This document shows positions 34,572 through 43,424 of a stretch of DNA of 64,000 bases, one piece after another. Origin of the DNA: Putridiphycobacter sp045107045 (GTDB lineage: Bacteria > Bacteroidota > Bacteroidia > Flavobacteriales_D > Crocinitomicaceae); contig JBGCFR010000038.1 in the NCBI GenBank assembly GCA_045107045.1, forward strand, positions 1 through 64,000, given 5' to 3'. The translations under genes and the position numbers were made by a program. Under the pieces are notes generated by a model that saw only the letters and a list, made by a program, of their open reading frames with translations, ran no database searches and was not told the DNA's origin. How positions within the stretch are numbered: position 1 is the first letter of the stretch; each line of letters opens with the position of its first letter.

Positions 34572-35446
34572 TTCTTAATTTTTTTAGCCCATCGATACCA
34601 AAAAGGCAAATTATTTAGTTCATAATGATAATACACTCTATCAATAGCGCCAAATTTACGATAAAAATCACCTACATTTTTAATATTTGACCCACCAAAA
34701 TCTAAATCAGAAAATCCTGACTCATATTGGCGAATTGCATAATCAACAAGTCCAAACATGGCACCATTCTTTTTTGCTTGCTCAGTTGCTGCACCCTTAA
34801 GATAAGTAATAGTAGATTGATGCTTAAAAAAGAAACCTGCTCCAACTACATTTCCATTCTCATGAACTGCAATACAGTCCGCCTTTTGTAAAGCTTGAGC
34901 TTTGATCATTAGTGATTTTAATTTAGCAATATTTTCAGGACTAAATTCCTTAATTTTTGGCACTAAAGTATCCTCAATCAATTTAAAAAAAGTGCTTAAA
35001 TCTGATATCATTTTGAATTCAAATTTTGAGTTAGCCTTTTTTATCAATCGTTTAGCATTAGTTGAATATCCATTAGAAACATCAACTTCAAAAGGCAATT
35101 TTTGATGAAATCTCTCCAATGGCTCTAATTCAGCATGTCTGCTTTCTAAACGCAAATCAACTTTTTTAGCTAGTGATTGAAGCTGAGACAATACTTCTTC
35201 AAAAGGAACTGGTGCACCAACCACTTTGAATTCTCTAGTAAAAATAGGCTGAATAATTTGCACAACACCAAATTTAGTCACTTTTGTAACTGGGAATCCT
35301 GACTCATACTCTCCCCAAATCATGGCTTCCCAATTTGGAGATACTACATCAAGATACCATGAGGATAAAAAGAGGCTGTTCTCGGTCTGATCAACCAACT
35401 CGTCCCATTTCTGCTTATCAATTTCTTTATGTGTATAAATTTTAAT
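34568..35446 (-). CDS. GNAT/FemAB-like acyltransferase, non-canonical start
   Basis: A 292-aa protein with a C-terminal GNAT-like acyltransferase fold: CIAVHENGNVVGAGFFFKH, then TYLKGAATEQAKKNGAMFGL, then YESGFSDLDFGGSNIKNVGDFYRKFGA (located near 245-271). The first start codon of normal type is TTG at 35398. The frame continues upstream, however, and translates to a segment (KEIDKQKWDELVDQ, about 35386-35425) matching the N-terminus of Bacteroidota homologues. There is no ATG, GTG or TTG before the stop at 35456. ATT at 35446, 14 nt after a TATATTTG -7 element, is the best candidate, so I start it there. Acceptor and donor are unknown. Confidence 0.75.
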   Translation of the reverse strand: MKIYTHKEIDKQKWDELVDQTENSLFLSSWYLDVVSPNWEAMIWGEYESGFPVTKVTKFGVVQIIQPIFTREFKVVGAPVPFEEVLSQLQSLAKKVDLRLESRHAELEPLERFHQKLPFEVDVSNGYSTNAKRLIKKANSKFEFKMISDLSTFFKLIEDTLVPKIKEFSPENIAKLKSLMIKAQALQKADCIAVHENGNVVGAGFFFKHQSTITYLKGAATEQAKKNGAMFGLVDYAIRQYESGFSDLDFGGSNIKNVGDFYRKFGAIDRVYYHYELNNLPFWYRWAKKIKK

Positions 35447-35460
35447 ATCCTGATTTTAGA

Positions 35461-35468
35461 CAAATATA
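35461..35468 (-). promoter_or_regulatory. -7 element of the acyltransferase-SDR pair
   Basis: TATATTTG on the minus strand fits TAnnTTTG exactly. It lies 14 nt before the candidate ATT start and 62 nt before the TTG at 35398, which supports the upstream start. Confidence 0.45.
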
Positions 35469-35488
35469 ACGGATAAGATGAATCAATT

Positions 35489-36091
35489 TTAATTTGATCT
35501 ATATTTATCATTCAGGCCCTCACCTCTTAAAACCATTGGTGTAATTTTTTCTATTCTTTTCAATTTCGTTTTCTCTTGTTTGGCCTCTGCTATATAATTT
35601 GCATACTCAACCCGTTTCGCTTTAGAAAACAGATTGAATGCTGTACTGAACGACTTGACACTATCTAATGCAAACTGTAATTCTTCAGGAACAATAAGCT
35701 CTCTTCCTCGAACAATTTTAATTTTCTTTCCTGCCTTTTGATTTTCAATGGACTCAAGCACATAGCTTGATATCAAATCTGCTTGATTTTCTATTTCATT
35801 AACATTTGAAAATCGCCATTGTCTCATCCCTTTTGTACTTTTCTCATTTGCATTAAAAAGCACATTATTGGCATCCGTTAAAAACACACCTTGATGAAAC
35901 CAGATTCCAACATATTCTTTATAAGCTGCTAAACCAATAATATTTTCTCCTTGGTATGTATATGCTGGCATACTCCATTTGAGACATTCCTCCAATGGGG
36001 CTGTTAAAATTATTTCACGTAGCAAAAATAATGCTTCACTCCAATTAGATTTGGATTCAAAATAATCACCTACAGAATCAAAACTTTCCAT
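35489..36091 (-). CDS. DUF1801/YdeI-family protein
   Basis: A 200-aa soluble protein. The N-terminal part (about 1-125) is DUF1801-like: APLEECLKWSMPAYTYQGENIIGLAAYKEYVGIWFHQG lies near 31-68. The C-terminal part (about 130-195) is the YdeI/OmpD-associated form, with VPEELQFALDSVKSFSTAF and a basic helix KRVEYANYIAEAKQEKTKLKR. The function of this fold is not established. It follows the ABC-F gene by 22 nt, and a -7 element lies within that gap. Confidence 0.75.
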   Translation of the reverse strand: MESFDSVGDYFESKSNWSEALFLLREIILTAPLEECLKWSMPAYTYQGENIIGLAAYKEYVGIWFHQGVFLTDANNVLFNANEKSTKGMRQWRFSNVNEIENQADLISSYVLESIENQKAGKKIKIVRGRELIVPEELQFALDSVKSFSTAFNLFSKAKRVEYANYIAEAKQEKTKLKRIEKITPMVLRGEGLNDKYRSN

Positions 36092-36095
36092 AAGT

Positions 36096-36103
36096 CAAAT
36101 TTA
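36096..36103 (-). promoter_or_regulatory. -7-like element 4 nt before the DUF1801 gene
   Basis: TAAATTTG on the minus strand fits TAnnTTTG but ends only 4 nt before the ATG at 36091. It would give a leaderless mRNA. The region is AT-rich, so a chance match is possible. Confidence 0.25.
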
Positions 36104-36113
36104 ATAAAATCAA

Positions 36114-37733
36114 TTAATATAATGCCTCAGCTTGTTCTTGAACCTTACTATCCGCAAGGTAAGTGTCGTACGACATTAATTTATCAAGATAACCATTTGG
36201 TGTGATTTCGATAATTCTATTCGCTACAGTTTGAACAAACTCATGATCGTGAGAAGTAAACAATACAGTTCCTGGGAATTTAATCAAAGCATTATTAAAT
36301 GCTTGAATAGACTCTAAATCAAGGTGATTAGTTGGCTCATCTAGGAGAAGTAAGTTTCCCTTACCCAACATTTGTCTTGACAGCATACATCTTACTTTTT
36401 CACCACCTGAAAGAACATTAGACTTTTTTAAGGCTTCTTCACCCGAAAACAACATTTTACCTAAAAATCCTCGAAGGTACACCTCTTCTTTTTCTTCATC
36501 AGTTTCAGCATACTGCCGCAACCAATCGATCAATGATAAACCATCACTAAAGAACTTTGCGTTTTCATTAGGCAGATGGGTTGGTTTAATTGTAGTACCA
36601 AATTCAAATGTACCACTGTCTTGTTTTTCCTCACTAATGAGAATGTTAAATAGAGAAGTGATGGCTAGACTGTTTCTTGAAATAAAAGCAATTTTATCGC
36701 CTTTCGATACATTAATATTCAGTTCGCTGAACAATGCTTGTCCATCCACCATTTTTGTCAAGCCATCAACATGCAAAATTTGATCTCCTGCTTCTCTTTC
36801 TTGCTCAAAAATAATTCCAGGATATTTTCTTGAAGAAGGGCTAATATCTTCTAATTTTAACTTTTCTAATAATTTTCTTCTACCAGTAGCCTGCTTCGAC
36901 TTTGATGCATTTGCACTAAACCTAGAAATAAAGTCTTGTAATTCTTTTCGCTTAGCATCCATTTTCTTATTTTGATCGGCCATTTGACGGGAAGCGAGCT
37001 GTGATGATTGATACCAAAAAGAATAATTACCAGAAAATAAATTAATTTTCCCATAGTCAATATCACAAATATGAGTACAAACTGTATCTAAAAAATGTCT
37101 ATCGTGTGACACTACTATGACAAGGTTTTTAAAATCAAGCAAAAAATCCTCTAACCATGAAATAGTTTTAATATCAAGATCGTTGGTCGGTTCATCTAAT
37201 ACTAAAATATCCGGGTTACCAAATATAGCCTGCCCTAATAACACCCTAACTTTTAATTCACCTGGAATATCTGATAAAAGGGTATAATGTAAATCTTCTT
37301 TAATGCCCAGATTACTCAAAATTGTTGCTGCATCTGTTTCTGCATTCCAACCATCCATTTCCGCAAATTCAGCTTCCAATTCAGATGCTTTCATACCATC
37401 TGCCTCACTAAAATCTGGTTTAGCATATAAAGCATCTTTTTCCTGAATGATACGCCACAAATCCTTATGACCCATCATGACAGTATTGAGAACTGAAAAT
37501 TCATCAAACTCATGGTGATCCTGACTAAGCACAGCCATTCTTCTTCCAGCTTCAATAGATATATTTCCAGCGTTTGGGTCCTGATCACCAGTTAAAACTT
37601 TAAGGAAAGTAGATTTACCAGCGCCATTGGCACCGATAACACCATAACAATTACCAGTTACAAATTTTAAATTTACTTCGTCAAAAAGAACTTTTTTACC
37701 GAATTGAAGGGATAGGTTATTGACTGAAATCAT
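36114..37733 (-). CDS. ABC-F family ATPase, ribosome-associated type
   Basis: A 539-aa protein with two ABC domains and no membrane segments; ABC-F proteins bind the ribosomal E site and help translation. NBD1 has Walker A GANGAGKS (34-41) and Walker B ILVLDEPTNDLD. NBD2 has the signature LSGGEKVRCML and Walker B LLLLDEPTNHLD. Two motifs are degenerate: the NBD1 signature reads SDIPGELKVRV, and the second P-loop (about 351-361, ISRNSLAIT) lacks the usual Gly-Lys-Ser. One ATP site is therefore intact and the other is not. Target antibiotics or substrates cannot be named. Confidence 0.9.
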   Translation of the reverse strand: MISVNNLSLQFGKKVLFDEVNLKFVTGNCYGVIGANGAGKSTFLKVLTGDQDPNAGNISIEAGRRMAVLSQDHHEFDEFSVLNTVMMGHKDLWRIIQEKDALYAKPDFSEADGMKASELEAEFAEMDGWNAETDAATILSNLGIKEDLHYTLLSDIPGELKVRVLLGQAIFGNPDILVLDEPTNDLDIKTISWLEDFLLDFKNLVIVVSHDRHFLDTVCTHICDIDYGKINLFSGNYSFWYQSSQLASRQMADQNKKMDAKRKELQDFISRFSANASKSKQATGRRKLLEKLKLEDISPSSRKYPGIIFEQEREAGDQILHVDGLTKMVDGQALFSELNINVSKGDKIAFISRNSLAITSLFNILISEEKQDSGTFEFGTTIKPTHLPNENAKFFSDGLSLIDWLRQYAETDEEKEEVYLRGFLGKMLFSGEEALKKSNVLSGGEKVRCMLSRQMLGKGNLLLLDEPTNHLDLESIQAFNNALIKFPGTVLFTSHDHEFVQTVANRIIEITPNGYLDKLMSYDTYLADSKVQEQAEALY

Positions 37734-37758
37734 GATATTATATGCATTTTTAGAATGG

Positions 37759-37766
37759 CAAAAATA
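37759..37766 (-). promoter_or_regulatory. -7 element of the ABC-F gene
   Basis: TATTTTTG on the minus strand fits TAnnTTTG, ending 25 nt before the ATG at 37733. No -33 TTG is apparent. Confidence 0.35.
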
Positions 37767-37805
37767 GTCATTTTTTTTATTTCTAAAAATACTTTCTTAA
37801 AGTAA

Positions 37806-40199
37806 CTAATCCTTATCAGTATAATCTGAATAAGCATCTCCGTAGCCGTAGCCATAATTGTATCCGTAATTGTAATTGTATTTGTACGAATACTTGGAAT
37901 AGTAGTATTGGAATTTTGATCTTCTTACGCCATTCAACACCATTCCCACATCAATATCATCATGTTTTTCAAGCAATGATTCTATTGTGCGTACACCTTT
38001 GTGTTTAATGTACTTGGTATTAACAACAACCACAAATATATCCAAATACTTAACCAGTTCAATTGCATCATTGAGCAAGCCAAATGGTGGTGTATCAACA
38101 ATAATATAGTCGTAGCGCTCCTCCAATTGTGCAAATAAGTCGGTCATTTTAGATTTCAAGACAATTTCAGATGGATTTGGAGGGATTGGACCTGCAGTGA
38201 TTACATCTAAATTATCATATAATTTTTCATGAATAATATCATCTAAAGTGTCATTACCAATTAGAAAACTAGAAATTCCCTTTTTATTTTCAAGATCGAA
38301 GGTTTTATGAATTTTTGGTTTATGTAAATCAAAATCAACAATCACTACTTTCTTATCACTCATAGCTAATAAACTCGCAATATTAGTTGATGTGAATGTT
38401 TTACCTTCCCCAGGGAAGAATGATGATACCGATATTTTTCTAGCTTTAGAAGTGTCTTCAAAATCTCCAAGGTAAGATAGGTTTATCCTTAGTGTTCTAA
38501 AGCTTTCCGTAATTTGAGCTTTCGGCTTTTTAGTCACAATTAGCTTAGACTCCTTTTCTTTTACAAATGGCAAACCTCCTATAACTGATAAGCTAGTAAT
38601 TTCATTTAATTCATTTACATTTTGAATTTTTTCAAAAAGCAACTTTCTCATTAATGCAATAAACAGGGCCACAAATATCCCACCAAGGAAAAACATTCTC
38701 ACAATTTTGGTCTTATTTGGTTTTACTACACCCAATTGCGACGCTGACTCAACTAATCGGACTTGAGGTATAATACCTGCTCTAGCAATTAATGAATTTG
38801 TTTTCTTTTCAAGCAAAAACAAGTACATCTTATTATTTACATCTAACTCTCGTTTAATGTTACTCACCCCTTGTTCTGATACGGGGATTTTTTTGATGCT
38901 ACTTTTATTACTATTAATGTATTCATTAAGTGTTGCAATCTCCTTGTCAACTGCAGACTCTAGATTGGAAATGTAAACTAATAAATCCTTTTTCAAACTA
39001 TTAATCTCTTCCTTTTTCGCTTTGATATTTTCATTGTCAACAACTTGTGAAGCCGATCGACCTTTCAATTCTAATTGCAATTCGTATACCCTTCTAATGG
39101 TTTGTGTAATATAAACATCAGTGACAAGGGCATCAAAAGTAGGGGGTAAAAAGTTTTCATCATTTAAATTTAAAATATAAGCTTCTAATGTTTTAAGGGA
39201 AGCTTGTTTTTGCTGAAGGACTCGTTTTTGCCCAGTACTTTCAACATATCTTTGGAAATAATCATCTTCCTCTTTAGGTAAATTTAGAATAGAGTTTTTA
39301 TCTTTAAACCCTAGTAACTCAAATTCTTTCCCTTTAATAAAGGTGCTTATTGTATCAATTTGTTTTTCAATATTCGCAACTGTATTTTCATTAACTTCAA
39401 GCTGCAATTTTTTCGAGTAATCAATGTATACTGATGTTAAAGTATCAAGAAACATTTTGGCTCTTTCTCCAATCTCATCCATTACTCTCACTTCAAGAAT
39501 ACTTGTGTACTCAACATTCTCAATATCCATACTTGATCTATATTTTTGAATCAAATACTCTTTTGAATGAAATATCATTTCATAATCTTCATCCTTAATA
39601 CTCTCAACATTTTCATCAGTGAAACTATAATTTGGAATCAAATTGATTGTAAAATCATTCGATATTATCGGCTCATTAAATGACCCTTTAATCACTTCTT
39701 TTTCTTCATTCTTTGGGATGGCTATTTCAAACGTTTTTTTGTCTAAAACTTTAACCTTAATTGGTTTTTCTTGAAGAAATTTATTAATTAGTTTGACGTC
39801 TGCCTTAAATGGTAAAGTTTTAAATGCCTCAACCTTTCTGACTCTTGAAACATAAAAATATGATGTAGAAACATTCATTCTATCCACTATTTCACCAATT
39901 AAATCTCGCGACTTCATGATTCGCATTTGATTCTGGGCGTCCATGTAAACACCATATGCTCCTAACCCTTTATAAATTTGATCCTGATAGTCATAGGTAT
40001 CACTTGACTTAAGCAATAGTTGTACTTTTGCACCGTAAATATTGGTTAGTCTATATGTATATATATAGCCAATAACATAAGCCAAAATTGGTACTATAAT
40101 TATGATTGCAATGTTTTTTAACAGTAAGCGCCAAACAAAAACCAAGTCTTTGGTTTCAAATAATTTTTGCTTATTTTCAGTCAGTTTTGGCGTAGCCAT
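37806..40199 (-). CDS. wzc: Polysaccharide co-polymerase/tyrosine autokinase (Wzc-like)
   Basis: Inner-membrane BY-kinase that controls chain length and export of surface polysaccharide. The 797 residues have a first membrane helix near 29-50, then a long periplasmic Wzz domain with coiled coils (about 270-460). A second helix follows near 508-528, and then a cytoplasmic kinase. The Walker A is SSFFPGEGKTFTSTNIASL with GEGKT, Walker A' is VVIVDFDLHKPK and Walker B is YIIVDTPPFGLLND. The last 37 residues hold 14 tyrosines as the autophosphorylation cluster. It begins at ATG 40199 with a good promoter, 10 kb from the glycan locus it probably serves. Confidence 0.92.
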   Translation of the reverse strand: MATPKLTENKQKLFETKDLVFVWRLLLKNIAIIIIVPILAYVIGYIYTYRLTNIYGAKVQLLLKSSDTYDYQDQIYKGLGAYGVYMDAQNQMRIMKSRDLIGEIVDRMNVSTSYFYVSRVRKVEAFKTLPFKADVKLINKFLQEKPIKVKVLDKKTFEIAIPKNEEKEVIKGSFNEPIISNDFTINLIPNYSFTDENVESIKDEDYEMIFHSKEYLIQKYRSSMDIENVEYTSILEVRVMDEIGERAKMFLDTLTSVYIDYSKKLQLEVNENTVANIEKQIDTISTFIKGKEFELLGFKDKNSILNLPKEEDDYFQRYVESTGQKRVLQQKQASLKTLEAYILNLNDENFLPPTFDALVTDVYITQTIRRVYELQLELKGRSASQVVDNENIKAKKEEINSLKKDLLVYISNLESAVDKEIATLNEYINSNKSSIKKIPVSEQGVSNIKRELDVNNKMYLFLLEKKTNSLIARAGIIPQVRLVESASQLGVVKPNKTKIVRMFFLGGIFVALFIALMRKLLFEKIQNVNELNEITSLSVIGGLPFVKEKESKLIVTKKPKAQITESFRTLRINLSYLGDFEDTSKARKISVSSFFPGEGKTFTSTNIASLLAMSDKKVVIVDFDLHKPKIHKTFDLENKKGISSFLIGNDTLDDIIHEKLYDNLDVITAGPIPPNPSEIVLKSKMTDLFAQLEERYDYIIVDTPPFGLLNDAIELVKYLDIFVVVVNTKYIKHKGVRTIESLLEKHDDIDVGMVLNGVRRSKFQYYYSKYSYKYNYNYGYNYGYGYGDAYSDYTDKD

Positions 40200-40218
40200 A
40201 CCCTATTTTTTTAACCCA

Positions 40219-40246
40219 CAAAGGTAAGGTTTTTAATTCAATTCAA
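40219..40246 (-). promoter_or_regulatory. Promoter of the wzc-like gene
   Basis: On the minus strand, TTG (40246-40244) is separated by 17 nt from TACCTTTG (40226-40219). This fits the Bacteroidota -33/-7 consensus and spacing. It ends 19 nt before the ATG. Confidence 0.6.
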
Positions 40247-40371
40247 TTAATCTTACTCATAATTAACTATTTTGTTTCAGAAATTTTGAGAATTGAAACT
40301 TTAAATTGTCTTCCTTCATGAATTAGTATTAATTTTATCATATTGGAGCATCAAGGTTAATGAGTAATTAA

Positions 40372-40379
40372 TAAATTTG
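40372..40379 (+). promoter_or_regulatory. -7 element of glyA
   Basis: TAAATTTG, an exact TAnnTTTG match, ends 18 nt before the glyA ATG. A TTG at 40343-40345 is 26 nt upstream, slightly beyond the usual range. Confidence 0.45.
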
Positions 40380-40397
40380 TATCTATAATTCAAGAAA

Positions 40398-41669
40398 ATG
40401 AAAGACCAGGAAATTTTAGACTTAATTGATCAAGAACAAGATCGCCAAACAAAAGGGATTGAACTTATTGCTTCTGAAAACTTTACAAGTCAAGCTGTAA
40501 TGGATGCAATGGGTTCTGTACTAACTAATAAATATGCCGAAGGTCTTCCAAATAAACGATATTATGGTGGATGTGAGATTGTTGATAAAGTTGAGTTATT
40601 AGCAATTGATAGGTTAAAGCGTTTATATAATATTTCATGGGCAAATGTTCAACCACATTCTGGTTCGCAAGCAAATGCAGCGGTTATGTTAGCATGTCTC
40701 AAGCCTGAAGATAAAATATTAGGATTCGACCTATCTCATGGCGGGCACCTCACTCACGGCTCTCCAGTTAATTTTTCTGGAAAGTTATATGAAAATACCT
40801 TTTACGGTGTAGAAGCAGAAACTGGTATGGTTGATTACGAAAAACTTGGTGCTATAGCAAGAAAGGAGCAACCAAAAATGATTATACTTGGCGCTTCGGC
40901 CTATTCAAGAGATTGGAATTATGAAGCGGTAAGGACGATAGCTGATGAAATTGGAGCTATTATTCTGGCTGACATCTCTCATCCGGCTGGCTTAATTGCG
41001 GCTAAGCTTTTGAATGATCCTTTTGACCACTGTCATATTGTAACATCAACCACACATAAAACGCTTAGAGGGCCAAGAGGAGGAATTATTATGATGCGAC
41101 ATGATTTTAAAAACCCTTGGGGTATTAAAACCCCAAAAGGTGAATTGAGAAAAATGAGTGCATTACTAGATTCTGGCGTTTTTCCTGGTTCTCAAGGCGG
41201 GCCATTAGAACATGTTATTGCAGCTAAAGCTATTGCTTTTGGAGAAGCCTTAAAACCAGAATTTGTATTATATCAAAAAAAGGTAATCGAAAATGCACAA
41301 ACTTTAGCTGATGGATTAGTTGAATTAGATTATAAAATTATTTCAGGAGGAACTGATAATCATTCAATGTTAATTGATTTAAGGTCAAAAAATATAACAG
41401 GTAAGGCAGCTGAAATTGCCTTAGGTAAAGCTGGAATTACTGTCAATAAAAATATGGTTCCGTTTGATGATAAATCACCTTTTGTCACATCCGGTATTAG
41501 AATTGGAACCCCTGCCATCACAACAAGAGGTCTTGAAAAAAACCATATAAAGAAAATTGTATCATTTATTGACACCGCTATCCGAAATGCTGATAATGAA
41601 GACTCGCTTATCAACATAAAAAAAGAAGTAAATGAATTTATGGTTGAATTCCCATTATATAACTGGTAA
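40398..41669 (+). CDS. glyA: Serine hydroxymethyltransferase
   Basis: PLP enzyme that interconverts serine and glycine and charges tetrahydrofolate with a one-carbon unit. The 423-aa protein carries IELIASENFTSQAVMDAMGS near the N-terminus, NKYAEGLPNKRYYGGCE, the LQPHSGSQAN-like phosphate site (VQPHSGSQAN), DLSHGGHLTHG, and the PLP-lysine motif TSTTHKTLRGPRGG. The C-terminal SGIRIGTPAITTRG region is complete. It is transcribed alone and ends 5 nt before the convergent bshC. Confidence 0.97.
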   Translation: MKDQEILDLIDQEQDRQTKGIELIASENFTSQAVMDAMGSVLTNKYAEGLPNKRYYGGCEIVDKVELLAIDRLKRLYNISWANVQPHSGSQANAAVMLACLKPEDKILGFDLSHGGHLTHGSPVNFSGKLYENTFYGVEAETGMVDYEKLGAIARKEQPKMIILGASAYSRDWNYEAVRTIADEIGAIILADISHPAGLIAAKLLNDPFDHCHIVTSTTHKTLRGPRGGIIMMRHDFKNPWGIKTPKGELRKMSALLDSGVFPGSQGGPLEHVIAAKAIAFGEALKPEFVLYQKKVIENAQTLADGLVELDYKIISGGTDNHSMLIDLRSKNITGKAAEIALGKAGITVNKNMVPFDDKSPFVTSGIRIGTPAITTRGLEKNHIKKIVSFIDTAIRNADNEDSLINIKKEVNEFMVEFPLYNW

Positions 41670-41674
41670 TTTCA

Positions 41675-43267
41675 TTAAATATCTAAAACTTGGATGACAG
41701 CTTTTGTTGTCATTCTTTTTTTAAGTTCAGTTTTGATGTTGTCTACAAAATTTGGAATATGGATGTAACTCAAGTAATTTTCGTGCCGTTCTTGAAATCC
41801 CCCATTGGGATAAAGCCTATCCTGCAATCGTCTTAATTGCTTTATCGTTTTTTCCTGATTCTTTTTTTCAGATGCAATGAATTTTTTTTCCATTTTATCC
41901 AATTGGTTATCCATACGTTGAAATTCAGACTCTATAAATGTTGTTGCATTCTTATCAACCAAAAGTGCTTTTTCAAGCACAGCTGATTTTATCAATTGAA
42001 GCTCATTTTTCTGATCATTTAAACTCAACTCAACAGTTTGCGTTTTCTTAAGGAAATCTTTAATTAAAAAATCTATATCTTGCTTTAGATCCAAAATTGA
42101 ATAGCCAAAATTATCCATTTGATTTTTCATTTTTTCATCAACCACTAAAACTGACTCTCTTACTTTTAATAATGGAAACTGAATACCGAAGCCTTCAAAA
42201 GCATATTTTAACTGCAACCAATATGCTATTTCACCTCCTCCGCCAATATAGGTTATATTTGGCAAAACCAATTCCTGATAAACTGGTCTTAATAGTGCGT
42301 TTGGAGAAAAACGTTCAGGAAACTCATCTAATAAATCAATCAAAGATTTCTCATCATAAACTTGGTTTTTTATCAAAAATTTATCCTCTTTTTTTTCTAT
42401 TCTAATTCTTTCACCTTTGGGCTCGATATAAAATAAATTTAACTCTCGTACATATACTTGATTATGAAATCCATTTACACTTAATGCAGTATTAATGTCA
42501 CTAACGTATTTGTAAATCATTTGATTCTTAATCTCACTTCTAGCAATATCTGTAAACTCTTGTTTTAACTGTTTATCATCTCCATCAATTATTACAAGTC
42601 CATATTCTCCAAATAATGAATTAATCATACTCCGGTTCGCAGACGCTAAATCAGAGTTATTTGAATATACTTTCAAAAAATTACTTACTTTCAATTTCAG
42701 TTCTTCATTACTAAATTTTTCAAGCACTGCTTCAACAAATTTAGATGACGGATTCAGTTCAATTCTTCCTACTACAGAATTATTAACACTTTCATGCTCC
42801 CAATCTATTTTAGTGCCAAATAAATTTATATGATTTATTTCCTGAAAATCATGATCTTCCGTCGCCATCCAAAATATTGGAATATAATAATTTTCTGATT
42901 GTGAATTGTTCAGTTTCTCAGTCCAGTTAATAACCTCCAATATTTTATATAGAGTATATAGAGGTCCTGTTGCCATATTCAATTGGTGACCTGTAGTAAT
43001 TGTAAAAGCATTTGACTTTTTAAGTTCAGAAATATTCGCCTTCGATTTTGCAGACAATTTAATATTGCTGTTTTGTTTATTTAAAACGTCAAAAAGCAAG
43101 TTCCTTTTCTCTTCAGAGAATTGTCTTTCACTAGCACGGTTTGCAATATTTTCATCAGAAAAAAAAGAACCAGAAAACTTATTAATAGATGGTTCCTCAT
43201 TAATTAAAGACCTTACTAATAAAGATGAAGCGTTAAATTCATCAAAAGAAAACTGTTGATTATTCAT
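41675..43267 (-). CDS. bshC: Bacillithiol biosynthesis cysteine-adding enzyme BshC
   Basis: Adds cysteine to glucosaminyl-malate in the last step of bacillithiol synthesis. The start used is ATG 43267 (MNNQQFSFDEF), giving 530 aa. An earlier in-frame ATG at 43360 would add 31 hydrophobic residues not seen in the family. Family segments are FTITTGHQLNMATGPLYTLYKI, IFWMATEDHDFQEINHINLF (near 150-170), the LRPVYQELVLPNITYIGGGGEIAYWLQLK stretch (near 330-360), and a coiled-coil C-terminal region before LYPNGGFQERHEN. The other bsh genes are not in this window. A -7 element ends 5 nt before the ATG. Confidence 0.92.
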   Translation of the reverse strand: MNNQQFSFDEFNASSLLVRSLINEEPSINKFSGSFFSDENIANRASERQFSEEKRNLLFDVLNKQNSNIKLSAKSKANISELKKSNAFTITTGHQLNMATGPLYTLYKILEVINWTEKLNNSQSENYYIPIFWMATEDHDFQEINHINLFGTKIDWEHESVNNSVVGRIELNPSSKFVEAVLEKFSNEELKLKVSNFLKVYSNNSDLASANRSMINSLFGEYGLVIIDGDDKQLKQEFTDIARSEIKNQMIYKYVSDINTALSVNGFHNQVYVRELNLFYIEPKGERIRIEKKEDKFLIKNQVYDEKSLIDLLDEFPERFSPNALLRPVYQELVLPNITYIGGGGEIAYWLQLKYAFEGFGIQFPLLKVRESVLVVDEKMKNQMDNFGYSILDLKQDIDFLIKDFLKKTQTVELSLNDQKNELQLIKSAVLEKALLVDKNATTFIESEFQRMDNQLDKMEKKFIASEKKNQEKTIKQLRRLQDRLYPNGGFQERHENYLSYIHIPNFVDNIKTELKKRMTTKAVIQVLDI

Positions 43268-43272
43268 ACCCA

Positions 43273-43280
43273 CAAAAATA
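43273..43280 (-). promoter_or_regulatory. -7 element immediately before the bshC ATG
   Basis: TATTTTTG on the minus strand fits TAnnTTTG and ends 5 nt before the ATG at 43267, so the leader would be one or two bases at most. Confidence 0.35.
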
Positions 43281-43403
43281 CTATAAAATATAAGTTCAGT
43301 TAGTTGTTGTTTTAATTTTATTATCACAATGCTATCTGACCATTTTATCAAAAAAATCAAGCTTTCAAATCATATTTATTAGAGGTATTCATATTATATT
43401 TAT

Positions 43404-43411
43404 TAATCTTG
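43404..43411 (+). promoter_or_regulatory. -7-like element of the cyclophilin gene
   Basis: TAATCTTG differs from TAnnTTTG at one position and ends 13 nt before the ATG at 43425. Confidence 0.3.
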
Positions 43412-43424
43412 CAAAAAAAAATAA

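Noticed and set aside
41360..41617. 85-aa minus-strand ORF inside glyA
   Set aside because: Antisense to conserved glyA sequence; no independent evidence.
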